Of a stretch of DNA of 64,000 nucleotides, positions 49,773-57,408 are shown piece after piece (the first letter of the stretch is position 1; each line of letters opens with the position of its first letter). The stretch comes from Sphingosinithalassobacter sp. CS137 (GTDB taxonomy: Bacteria > Pseudomonadota > Alphaproteobacteria > Sphingomonadales > Sphingomonadaceae): the NCBI RefSeq assembly GCF_014334115.1, contig NZ_CP060494.1, positions 1,332,501 through 1,396,500 of the forward strand, written 5' to 3'. The position numbers and the translations under genes are program-made. The notes under the pieces were generated by a model. That model ran no database searches and was not told where the DNA came from. It saw nothing but the letters and a program-made list of their open reading frames with translations.

Positions 49773-49782
49773 ATTTCAAGGC

Positions 49783-50037
49783 ATGCGCAAGGCACTTCTG
49801 CTCCCCGTGGCGACCGCGGCCGCGCTGGCACTCGCCGCCTGCGGCGAAAGCGCCCAGAACGAAACCGCCGAGGCATCCGAGGCGATCGCCGGCGACAGCG
49901 GCACGATGGGCGAAGCTGTCAACGACCTCGAAGCGGCGCAGGAAGCCGCGTTCGGCGCCGCCGAAAACGCCTATGCCGAGCCCGCCAACCTGACCGCGAA
50001 CAGCGCCGAGCCGGCAGCCGACGCGACGGCCGAGTAA
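49783..50037 (+). CDS. Small lipoprotein 1
   Basis: 84 aa. Strong AAGGAGG ribosome binding site. Signal with lipobox ALAAC (Cys ~20), then an acidic Ala/Glu/Asn-rich chain without a known fold. Part of a series with the next tiny lipoprotein. Function unknown. Confidence 0.75.
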   Translation: MRKALLLPVATAAALALAACGESAQNETAEASEAIAGDSGTMGEAVNDLEAAQEAAFGAAENAYAEPANLTANSAEPAADATAE

Positions 50038-50043
50038 GCGGCG

Positions 50044-50220
50044 ATGCGGCGCTTCGCACTGCTGCTGCTGCCGGCCGCGCTGGCGGCGTGCGGCGGCGAC
50101 GAGGCCGCGCCCGGCGGCGTGAGCGCCGAAGAGGCGCAGGCGCTCAACGAAGCGGCCGAGGCACTCGACCTGAACGGCGCGACGGTATCCGAAGCGCCCC
50201 AGCCCGCGGAGGCCGAATGA
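50044..50220 (+). CDS. Small lipoprotein 2
   Basis: 58 aa: a signal peptide with lipobox ALAAC (MRRFALLLLPAALAAC), then a short acidic tail rich in Ala/Glu. Begins 6 bp after the previous stop; its stop overlaps the aldo/keto reductase start by ATGA, so it is translated in the same operon. Too short for standard gene callers. Function unknown. Confidence 0.7.
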   Translation: MRRFALLLLPAALAACGGDEAAPGGVSAEEAQALNEAAEALDLNGATVSEAPQPAEAE

Positions 50221-51167
50221 CCGAATTGCGCACGCTCGGCACCTCCGGGCTCGAGACGCCGCCGCTGGTGCTGGGCGGCAATGTGTTCGGCTGGACCGCC
50301 GACGAAGCGACCAGCTTCCGTATCCTCGACCGGTTCGTCGAACGCGGCGGCACGATGATCGACACCGCCGACGTTTATTCCGACTGGGCGCCCGGCCATT
50401 CGGGCGGCGAATCCGAAGCGGTGATCGGCAAGTGGCTCAAGCAATCGGGCAAGCGCGACCGTGTGCTGATCGCGACCAAGGTGGGCATGCTGGACGGCGA
50501 AGGCGGCCACGGCCTCGCCCCCGCGCGAATCGCGGCGGCATGCGAGGCATCGCTGCGGCGGCTGGGCACCGACCGGATCGACCTGTATTTCGCGCATCGC
50601 GACGATCCCGACGTGCCGCAGGAGGATGCGCTCGGCGCGTTCGGAAAGCTGATCGAGGCGGGCAAGGTGCGTGCGATCGGCGCGTCGAACTTCACGGCGG
50701 CGCGGCTGAAATCCGCGCTCGACCTGGGGCTGCGCACCAGCCTGCCGCAGTATCAGGTGCTGCAGCCCGAATATAATCTGGTCGCCCGCAGCAGCTTCGA
50801 AGGCGAGCTGCAGGATCTGTGCATCGCGCACAACATCGGCGCGGTCCCCTATTTCGCGCTCGCCTCGGGATTTCTGACCGGCAAGTATCGCAGCGAAGCC
50901 GATCTTTCGAAAAGCGTGCGCGGAGGGCGGATGAAGGCGCTGCTCGACGGACGCGGCGCCGAGGTGCTGGCGGCGATGGATGCCGTGGCCGACGAGACCG
51001 GGGCCAGCCTGGCGCAGATCGCGCTCGCGTGGCTGGCGGGGCAACCCGGCGTGAGCGCGCCGATCGCCAGCGCGACGAGCGTCGCGCAGCTCGACGAGCT
51101 GATCGGCAACTGGGACGTGGCGCTGACCGACGACCAGCGCGAACGGCTGACGGCGGCAGGGGCCTAG
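50217..51167 (+). CDS. Aldo/keto reductase
   Basis: 316 aa (beta/alpha)8 NADPH-dependent oxidoreductase. The catalytic tetrad can be read: Asp and Tyr in IDTADVYSDW, Lys in IATKVGM, His in YFAHRDD. The C-terminal NADPH segment PIASATSVAQLDELI is typical. ATG overlaps the stop of small lipoprotein 2. Substrate unknown. Confidence 0.93.
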   Translation: MTELRTLGTSGLETPPLVLGGNVFGWTADEATSFRILDRFVERGGTMIDTADVYSDWAPGHSGGESEAVIGKWLKQSGKRDRVLIATKVGMLDGEGGHGLAPARIAAACEASLRRLGTDRIDLYFAHRDDPDVPQEDALGAFGKLIEAGKVRAIGASNFTAARLKSALDLGLRTSLPQYQVLQPEYNLVARSSFEGELQDLCIAHNIGAVPYFALASGFLTGKYRSEADLSKSVRGGRMKALLDGRGAEVLAAMDAVADETGASLAQIALAWLAGQPGVSAPIASATSVAQLDELIGNWDVALTDDQRERLTAAGA

Positions 51168-51179
51168 GCCGGGGCGGCG

Positions 51180-52007
51180 ATGCTTTCCCGCCGCGCCCGC
51201 ATCGCCGCACTCGCCCTGACGCTTCTGGCGATCGGCGCGGGCGGCGTGGGCGCGCGGTGCCTGTCGGTAGGTCAGGCGCGCTGCTCGCTCGACACGCTGT
51301 TGCACGGGGCACCCGACCTCGACGTACCCTATGCCGTCACGCGGCCCGAGGCAGTGGCTGCGATGCTCGATCTGGCCGAAGTGGGACCGGGCGATCATGT
51401 GATCGACCTGGGCACCGGCGACGGGCGCATCGCGATCGCCGCGGCGGAACGCGGCGCGACCGCGCTGGGGATCGACATCGACCCGGTGCTCGTCGCCGAG
51501 GCGCGCGGCAAGGCGCGGGAGGCCGGAGTGGCGGCGCGCACCCACTTTCTTGCGCAGGACCTGTTCGAGACGCCGCTCGGCGACGCCGATGTGGTGACGA
51601 TGTTCCTGCTGCCCGAAGTCAATCAGAGGTTGCGCCCGCGGCTGCTCGCCGAACTGCGGCCGGGCGCGCATGTGGTGAGCCATGCCTTCGCCATGGGCGC
51701 GTGGCAGCCCGATGGCGAGGCGCGCGTCGGCGGATCGCGGCTCTATCATTGGGTCGTGCCGGCGCAGGTGGCGGGCCGCTGGACGCTGCGCGACGCGGCA
51801 GGCGAGCGCGCGCTGGTGCTGCGGCAGGCGTTCCAGCAGCTCGAAGGATCGCTGGACGGCGAGCCCATTGCGGGCGGGCGGCTCGACGGCGCGCGCATCG
51901 TCTTCTCGGTGGGCGAGCGGCGCTATTCGGGGACGGTCTCCGGGGGAGCGATCAGCGGCGCGGGATGGGCCGCAGCGCGCGAGCGGGAGCCGGTGGCGGG
52001 CTTGTGA
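51180..52007 (+). CDS. Membrane-anchored or exported SAM methyltransferase-like protein
   Basis: 275 aa. Begins with a hydrophobic helix (IAALALTLLAIGAGGVGA), then a class I methyltransferase fold: VIDLGTGDGRIAIAAAERGATALGIDIDPV (~75-105) and VVTMFLLPEVNQRLRPRLLAELRPG. The C-terminal part is a beta-rich domain (SVGERRYSGTVSGGAISG). Whether the helix is a signal or an anchor is open. Second case in this window of a methyltransferase fold with an N-terminal export-like segment. Confidence 0.75.
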   Translation: MLSRRARIAALALTLLAIGAGGVGARCLSVGQARCSLDTLLHGAPDLDVPYAVTRPEAVAAMLDLAEVGPGDHVIDLGTGDGRIAIAAAERGATALGIDIDPVLVAEARGKAREAGVAARTHFLAQDLFETPLGDADVVTMFLLPEVNQRLRPRLLAELRPGAHVVSHAFAMGAWQPDGEARVGGSRLYHWVVPAQVAGRWTLRDAAGERALVLRQAFQQLEGSLDGEPIAGGRLDGARIVFSVGERRYSGTVSGGAISGAGWAAAREREPVAGL

Positions 52008-52053
52008 AGTTGATTGCCCCGTTTCAACCCCAATTCGCGGACATACGGACCCG

Positions 52054-52410
52054 ATGAGGCTAGCTCTCCTTCCGAGTGCGGTCGTTGCGCTCACCGGATG
52101 CAGCACGAACACGGCGTGTTACGGCTTAACTGACAGCGAGCTCCTGCAGTCCATACAGCGCGCCTACGCGGAAAGCCCGATGGCTCCTGAAATGGCGAGG
52201 AACTTTCACCTTGATGAACGACGGGTAGTTGCTGTCGAGCGGTTCGGTTCGAAGGGAGAAGACGCCCATTCAGGTATGATATTCCGTCAAGATGACGGCA
52301 ATCTCGTTAGCGTTCGCCTCTTCGAGGACTGCACCTACCAAACGAGCCCCGGCTTCAAAACTGAGGATCTGAAGTACTGGGCCTATCCACTTGCGGCACC
52401 GAGCTTCTAA
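52054..52410 (+). CDS. Small lipoprotein with atypical base composition
   Basis: 118 aa. Signal with lipobox ALTGC (Cys ~16). Mature part contains two or three more Cys (ACYGL, DCTYQ). Its codons contain many A/T third positions (for example TTA, ATA, GTT), unlike all neighbours, which suggests recent acquisition. No family recognised. Confidence 0.65.
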   Translation: MRLALLPSAVVALTGCSTNTACYGLTDSELLQSIQRAYAESPMAPEMARNFHLDERRVVAVERFGSKGEDAHSGMIFRQDDGNLVSVRLFEDCTYQTSPGFKTEDLKYWAYPLAAPSF

Positions 52411-52500
52411 ACTGTCTCGCATAGAGCCCTCGAACGTCCGCTTTCCACCCATCTCCACCGTTCAGCCCACTTCCCGGCAGCAGCCGCTCGCGGCGCCACG

Positions 52501-53214
52501 CTACTCGCCCGCATCCTCGCTCCACCAGCGCTGACGCCAGCCGGCGACGTCCGGCACGGCCCGGCCGCTGGCGTCGCGGGCCGGCTCGTACCGGAAGCGG
52601 CTGCGTGCGAGCTGGCAGGTGCGCGCATCGAGCGCCGGGCGGCCGCTAGGCTGCGCCACCGTGCAGTCCGTCACTCGGCCTTCGGCGCTGATCGAGAGGT
52701 GCAGGACGAGCGGGCGAAGCGCGGGCGAAGCGGCGTCGGCATCGAAGTCGCGAATGTTGATGCCGCCACGGACGCGGCGCGCGCGGCTGGCGAGGCCGCC
52801 GCCCGTCCCCGCCCCGCCCGCGCCGCTGCCCAGGCCGGTGCCTTCGCCACCGGCGCCCATGCCGGGGCCGGGCCGTTCGGCGGCGCCGGCGGAAGCATCG
52901 ACTCCCTCGCCCGCGACCGGCGGCACGGGCCGTGGCGAGGGGACCGGCACCGGCACCTCGGGCGCAGACACCGGCGCGGGATCGGCACGCAGCGCGGGCG
53001 GCGCAGCGGCCCCTTCGAGCTGATCGGCAGGCTGTGGATCGGGAATGGCGGGCGGCGGTGGCGGCGGCGCGATATCATAGGTGGCGAGCGCAGCCTGCTC
53101 GCCCGATCCGCCCGATACGGCAAGCCCCAGCCAGATCGCGCCGAGTATCGCGGCGCCCGCCGCGCCCGCCGCAGCCGAGGCCAGGCTCCGGTCGCTTCGC
53201 GTGAGTCGCGTCAT
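52501..53214 (-). CDS. TonB-like energy transducer / periplasmic C-terminal TonB domain protein
   Basis: 237 aa from the ATG at 53214. One N-terminal membrane helix (LASAAAGAAGAAILGAIWLGLAV), then a Pro-rich spacer with six consecutive prolines and many Pro-Val repeats, and a C-terminal domain LVLHLSISAEGRVTDCTVAQPSGRPALDART, which is the TonB-C signature. Probably spans the periplasm. No exbB/exbD neighbour. Confidence 0.82.
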   Translation of the reverse strand: MTRLTRSDRSLASAAAGAAGAAILGAIWLGLAVSGGSGEQAALATYDIAPPPPPPAIPDPQPADQLEGAAAPPALRADPAPVSAPEVPVPVPSPRPVPPVAGEGVDASAGAAERPGPGMGAGGEGTGLGSGAGGAGTGGGLASRARRVRGGINIRDFDADAASPALRPLVLHLSISAEGRVTDCTVAQPSGRPALDARTCQLARSRFRYEPARDASGRAVPDVAGWRQRWWSEDAGE

Positions 53215-53251
53215 GCCTGCCCAACCCGCGAACCGTCGCGCGAGTGCCGCA

Positions 53252-54634
53252 TCAGTCTCCGGCAAAGCCCCAGGGTGTCAGCCCCATCTCGCGCTCGTTG
53301 AGGATCACCGCACGTCCGGCGGGCGGGGCGCTGCGCTGCGGGCAATCGAGGCGGGTGCAGGCGCGGCAACCCAGGCCGACCGGAGTGGCATTGCCGCCCA
53401 GATCGACACCGCGCGCAGCCGCGAGCGTCCCCGCCTCGCCCGCTGCCAGTCCGAGCCCGACCGCGAAGCGCGCGCGGACGCCGCCGGCGCGCGTGCCCTG
53501 CGGCTGGACGCTGCGCGCGAGCGTGAACCAGCGGCTGCCGTCTTCCAGGCCGAGCAACTGAGTCACCAGTTCGGAGGGCCGGGCGAACGCTTCGAACAGA
53601 TTCCATAGGGGACACAGGCCCAGCCCCTCGACGAGCGGCGAGGCGCTGGCGCCTGCATAGCGTTTCGAAACCTGGCCGGCGCGATCGGTGCGGATCATGA
53701 AGAAAGGCAGGCCGCGCGCGCCGACCCGCTGAAGCGTGGTAAGGCGATGTGCGACTTGCTCGAACCCCGCGCCGAACCGCCGCTGGAGCAGTTCGGTATC
53801 ATAGCCCGTGCCTTCGCATGCGCGCAGGAAACGGGCGTAGGGCATCATCACCGCGGCAGCGAAATAGCCGGTGAGATGGCGGCGGAAGAGCCGCTCGGCA
53901 GTGCGATCGGCATGCGCGGCACCGCGCACCAGCGCGTCGATTTCGCCACGCGCCTCGCCCGCCAGCTGCTGCGCAAGCGCGAAGCTGCGCGAGGCGGAAT
54001 CGAGCAGTTCGGAGAGCTGGAGCTGGCGCGCATGCAGATCGAGCCGCTTCAGCCGATCGGGCATCACCTCGACAGGCAGGATGCGGACCGAGAGCTGGTG
54101 CTTCACGCGCAGCCGCTCGGCCATCGCGCCGTAGAGATCGCCCGCACCGAGCCGCAGCTCGTCGGCGAGCGCTTCGGCCGCGGCGTCGAGATCGGCGAAA
54201 TGGTTGCGCCAGCGCTCGACTTCATGGCGGACGGCGGCGGCGGGATCGGGCGCGGCATCCGGCGCCGCCCCGCCCTTCCCCGCCCGATCAAAGGCACGGG
54301 CGAATGCCTCGGCTCCGCCCGGCGCGCCGGCGAGCCACTCCTCCACCTCGGCGCGATCGATCTCGAGATCGGCGAACAGCGGATCGGCGAGCCGGCGGCG
54401 GATCGCGTCGGCACCGCCCCCCGGCTCGCTGGCGGCAAGCGTGCGCGGATCGAAATCGAAGCTTTCGGCGAGACGGAGCAGCAGCGTCGCCGACAGCGGC
54501 CGCTGGTTGCGCTCGACGAGATTGAGATAGCTGGGAGAGAGGCCCAGCGTTTCGGCCATGGCGGCCTGAGTGAGCCCCGCACCGCGACGGAGGCGGCGCA
54601 CGGCATGTCCGGCGAAGAGCTTGGGATCGGCCAT
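53252..54634 (-). CDS. ScfR/RamB-type XRE regulator with IrrE-like domain
   Basis: 460 aa. N-terminal helix-turn-helix (~10-65: AVRRLRRGAGLTQAAMAETLGLSPSYLNLVERNQRP), a middle domain related to IrrE peptidases but with a degenerate metal site, and a C-terminal DUF2083-type short-chain acyl-CoA regulator region with Cys in LGCRACTRLDCPQR. Such proteins (RamB, PrpR, ScfR) control isocitrate lyase and propionate genes; it is divergent from aceA over a 163-bp region with inverted repeats, which strengthens the call. Confidence 0.92.
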   Translation of the reverse strand: MADPKLFAGHAVRRLRRGAGLTQAAMAETLGLSPSYLNLVERNQRPLSATLLLRLAESFDFDPRTLAASEPGGGADAIRRRLADPLFADLEIDRAEVEEWLAGAPGGAEAFARAFDRAGKGGAAPDAAPDPAAAVRHEVERWRNHFADLDAAAEALADELRLGAGDLYGAMAERLRVKHQLSVRILPVEVMPDRLKRLDLHARQLQLSELLDSASRSFALAQQLAGEARGEIDALVRGAAHADRTAERLFRRHLTGYFAAAVMMPYARFLRACEGTGYDTELLQRRFGAGFEQVAHRLTTLQRVGARGLPFFMIRTDRAGQVSKRYAGASASPLVEGLGLCPLWNLFEAFARPSELVTQLLGLEDGSRWFTLARSVQPQGTRAGGVRARFAVGLGLAAGEAGTLAAARGVDLGGNATPVGLGCRACTRLDCPQRSAPPAGRAVILNEREMGLTPWGFAGD

Positions 54635-54640
54635 TCCGGC

Positions 54641-54670
54641 GTTGTAAATGCCTTTACAGGTTTACACAAC
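54641..54670. promoter_or_regulatory. Candidate operator for the ScfR-like regulator/aceA
   Basis: TGTAAA (54643-54648) and TTTACA (54653-54658) form an inverted repeat with 4-bp spacer. The outer GTTGTAAA (54641-54648) and TTTACACAAC (54661-54670) form a larger one. Another TGTAAA is at 54782-54787, just before the aceA ribosome binding region. The first two lie 7-36 bp upstream of the regulator ATG. Confidence 0.6.
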
Positions 54671-54797
54671 CATTGCGGAACGCGGCGACAGCACCACGCG
54701 GTTCGCGGCCGTTTACCCGTGCCTTTGGGAGCGGCCAGCCATTATTCACTGCATAGCACAGCGGCAAATACCGCACAAAACTGTAAAGGACTCCACA

Positions 54798-56084
54798 ATG
54801 GCGACTTTCGAAGACCTCGTCCCCGCACCCGCCGGCCGTTTCGACGGCATCACGCGCCCCTATAGCGCGGACGATGTGGCGAAGCTGCGCGGATCGGTCG
54901 CCATCGAACATACGCTGGCGCGCAAGGGTGCGCTCAAGCTGTGGGACCTGCTCAAGAGCGAGGATTACATCAACGCACTCGGCGCGCTTTCGGGCAACCA
55001 GGCGATGCAGATGGTCCGCGCCGGGCTGAAGGCGATCTATCTGTCCGGCTGGCAGGTCGCGGCGGATGCGAACACCGCGGGCCAGATGTATCCCGACCAG
55101 TCGCTCTATCCCGCCAATGCGGGCCCCGAACTGGCGCGCAAGATCAACGCCACGCTCCAGCGCGCCGATCAGGTCGAGCATTCGGAAGGCGGCGCCAGCC
55201 GCGACTGGTTCGCGCCGATCGTCGCCGATGCCGAAGCAGGCTTCGGCGGCCCGCTCAACTGCTTCGAGATCATGAAGGCCTATATCGCCGCGGGCGCGGC
55301 AGGCGTACATTATGAGGACCAGCTCGCTTCCGAAAAGAAGTGCGGCCATCTGGGCGGCAAGGTGCTGATCCCGACGCAGGCGCATATCCGCAACCTCGAC
55401 AGCGCGCGTCTCGCCGCCGACGTGAGCGGCGTGCCGACGATCATCTGCGCCCGCACCGACGCCGAAAGCGCCAAGCTGATCACCAGCGACATCGACGAGC
55501 GCGATCACGAGTTCCTGACCGGCGAGCGGACGGCCGAAGGCTTCTATCGCCTGAAGGAAGGCACCGGCGTCGACCACTGCATCAAGCGCGGGCTGGCGTT
55601 CGCCGAGCATGCCGATCTGCTGTGGTGGGAGACGAGCAAGCCCAATCTGGACGACGCGCGCCGCTTCGCCGAAGCGATCAAGAAGGAATATCCCAACAAG
55701 ATGCTGGCGTACAATTGCTCGCCCAGCTTCAACTGGGAGGCGAATCTGGACAAGGACGACATCGCCCGCTTCCAGCGCGAGATCGGCGCGATGGGGTACA
55801 AGTTCCAGTTCGTGACGCTCGCCGGCTTCCACCAGCTCAACTACGGCATGTTCGAGCTGGCCCGCGGCTACAAGGATCGCGGCATGGCGGCGTACAGCGA
55901 GCTGCAGCAGGCCGAATTCGGCGCGGAGAAGGACGGATACACCGCGACTCGCCACCAGCGCGAAGTGGGCACCGGCTATTTCGATATGGTCGCCCAGGCG
56001 GTCGCCGGCGGCGAGAGCTCGACCACCGCGCTCGCCGAATCGACCGAAGCGGCCCAGTTCAAGAAGGAGGCGGCAACCGCCTGA
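54798..56084 (+). CDS. aceA: Isocitrate lyase
   Basis: 428 aa from the ATG at 54798 with AAGGA just upstream. Active-site motif KKCGHLGGK around residue 182 and the substrate-site segment YNCSPSFNW near 310. First step of the glyoxylate shunt. Malate synthase is not in the window. Followed by a 51-aa gene and a terminator, which together form the operon. Confidence 0.97.
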   Translation: MATFEDLVPAPAGRFDGITRPYSADDVAKLRGSVAIEHTLARKGALKLWDLLKSEDYINALGALSGNQAMQMVRAGLKAIYLSGWQVAADANTAGQMYPDQSLYPANAGPELARKINATLQRADQVEHSEGGASRDWFAPIVADAEAGFGGPLNCFEIMKAYIAAGAAGVHYEDQLASEKKCGHLGGKVLIPTQAHIRNLDSARLAADVSGVPTIICARTDAESAKLITSDIDERDHEFLTGERTAEGFYRLKEGTGVDHCIKRGLAFAEHADLLWWETSKPNLDDARRFAEAIKKEYPNKMLAYNCSPSFNWEANLDKDDIARFQREIGAMGYKFQFVTLAGFHQLNYGMFELARGYKDRGMAAYSELQQAEFGAEKDGYTATRHQREVGTGYFDMVAQAVAGGESSTTALAESTEAAQFKKEAATA

Positions 56085-56115
56085 ATCCCTTTCAAGTCAG
56101 CGTAGGAGCAACACC

Positions 56116-56271
56116 ATGGAACACCCACCGCAACGCGCCCGTGCCGTTTTTTCGACCGAGGACTTCCAGGTCCTGCGCGCGGCGATCGCCGACTATCTGC
56201 CCAAGGTGGCGGACAAGCCGGAATCGGTGAAGGTGGCGGCGCTCTACCACCGGCTCGGCCGGCTGACCTGA
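56116..56271 (+). CDS. 51-aa protein in the aceA operon
   Basis: A small ORF with an AGGAG ribosome binding site (TAGGAGCAACACC before the ATG). Sequence: MEHPPQRARAVFSTEDFQ then VLRAAIADYLPKVADKPE and a helical tail ending RLGRLT. It looks like a short folded helix pair. It lies 31 bp after aceA and immediately before the operon terminator. Function unknown. Confidence 0.65.
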   Translation: MEHPPQRARAVFSTEDFQVLRAAIADYLPKVADKPESVKVAALYHRLGRLT

Positions 56272-56295
56272 ACCAGCTTTCCTGGGGAGGAAAGG

Positions 56296-56329
56296 ATGCC
56301 CGTCGGTGCCCCGCACCGGCGGGCATTTT
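56296..56329 (+). terminator. Intrinsic terminator of the aceA operon
   Basis: ATGCCCGTCGGTGC pairs with GCACCGGCGGGCAT (one G-T wobble) around a CCC loop, followed directly by TTTT at 56326-56329. A textbook terminator. Confidence 0.9.
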
Positions 56330-56384
56330 CGTGGCTGCGTCCGATAGATGTCGGAATCCTCGCTCGGTCGGCTAATCTCCACTC

Positions 56385-56759
56385 ATGGAAGAAGCCGATT
56401 ATCGCGGGATGACCCTGAACGAGCGCCTGTTCGCCGCCGGTAAGCTCGATGCGTTCGATGCGGCAGTCGCAGAGCGTGATTTCGATCGACTCATCGGTCT
56501 GCTCGCCTCGGTGCATGTCACCGAGCCCGAAGCAGTTGCGCAGACTTTGCTGGCCCTCGGCTACGAATGCTGGTTCTGCGGGCAGGCCATTGCGGTCGGA
56601 GAAGACCGGGCGATTGCAATCGGGCTTTCTCCCCTAGGAGTGGAAGAAGCCAGCGCACCGCATCAGGTGATCTATGCACATTTCGATTGCGCTGCAGCGA
56701 ACATGAAGGGCTCGCGGCACCGGCTCGAGGGCGACACCCTGTTCGCGAGCGAGGAATAG
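56385..56759 (+). CDS. Unknown protein with CxxC and HxDC, possible zinc site
   Basis: 124 aa. The N-terminal half is helical; in the second half ECWFCGQAI (CxxC) and AHFDCAAANM (HxxC-like) lie 35-40 residues apart and could together bind a metal. No family recognised. Free-standing gene between aceA and the toxin-antitoxin pair. Confidence 0.7.
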   Translation: MEEADYRGMTLNERLFAAGKLDAFDAAVAERDFDRLIGLLASVHVTEPEAVAQTLLALGYECWFCGQAIAVGEDRAIAIGLSPLGVEEASAPHQVIYAHFDCAAANMKGSRHRLEGDTLFASEE

Positions 56760-56781
56760 AAAGAGCGGGGAGAGGCCGCTT

Positions 56782-57171
56782 TCAAACCAATGCTATACGC
56801 TCGCGAAACCAGTCGGCAAGCGCCGCTTCCTCGAGCTCTCCTGCCGCAAGCGCCAGCATCGTGCGAATGGCATCGGCCTTGTCGAAGGCGATTTCCACGC
56901 CATTGAGTCGCAGGAACAGCCGCGCCATCACCCAGGCGGTGCGCTTGTTGCCGTCGGCGAAGGGATGGTTGCGCGCGATGCCATAGGCATAGGCGGCAGC
57001 CAGCGCGCAAAGATCAGCTTCGCCATAGGCGAATTTGTTCTGCGCGCGCAGAATGGCGGACTCGAGAAGGCCGGCGTCCTTCACCCCTGCCAGTCCACCG
57101 TGTTCGGCGAGCTGCCGGTCGTGCACTGCCTTCGCCACGTCCGCGCCCAGGAAGCGCGGCTGAGACGGCAT
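56782..57171 (-). CDS. doc: Doc-family (Fic) toxin
   Basis: 129 aa from the ATG at 57171; a GTG at 57177 is a possible alternative that overlaps the antitoxin stop. Fic/Doc motif HPFADGNKR is complete at about residues 69-77, so it should be active. Doc toxins phosphorylate EF-Tu. Paired with the AbrB-type antitoxin upstream. Confidence 0.92.
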   Translation of the reverse strand: MPSQPRFLGADVAKAVHDRQLAEHGGLAGVKDAGLLESAILRAQNKFAYGEADLCALAAAYAYGIARNHPFADGNKRTAWVMARLFLRLNGVEIAFDKADAIRTMLALAAGELEEAALADWFRERIALV

Positions 57172-57173
57172 CG

Positions 57174-57401
57174 TCACCGCGCCAGCACGGCGAGGATGTC
57201 ACGATCCTCGCGCATGATCTCCTCGGCCGCGGTCATCGCCTCGACGAAGTCGGGGTCCGCGGCAGTGAGCGTGACGCCGTTCGGACCCTCCGTCAGGAAC
57301 AGTTCGTCGCCCAGCTCGACTCGCAGGCGCGCGAGGACTTCCTTCGGCAGGATCACGCCGGTCGAATTGCCGATCTTGATGAGCTTCAGCGGCTTGGTCA
57401 T
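57174..57401 (-). CDS. AbrB/MazE-type antitoxin
   Basis: 75 aa from the ATG at 57401; a longer in-frame ORF up to 57467 is less likely. Starts MTKPLKLIKIGNSTGVILPKEVLARL, the swapped-hairpin AbrB/SpoVT fold. The C-terminal acidic part would block the toxin. Lies directly before doc on the same strand, as antitoxins do. Confidence 0.9.
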   Translation of the reverse strand: MTKPLKLIKIGNSTGVILPKEVLARLRVELGDELFLTEGPNGVTLTAADPDFVEAMTAAEEIMREDRDILAVLAR

Positions 57402-57408
57402 ACGGATG

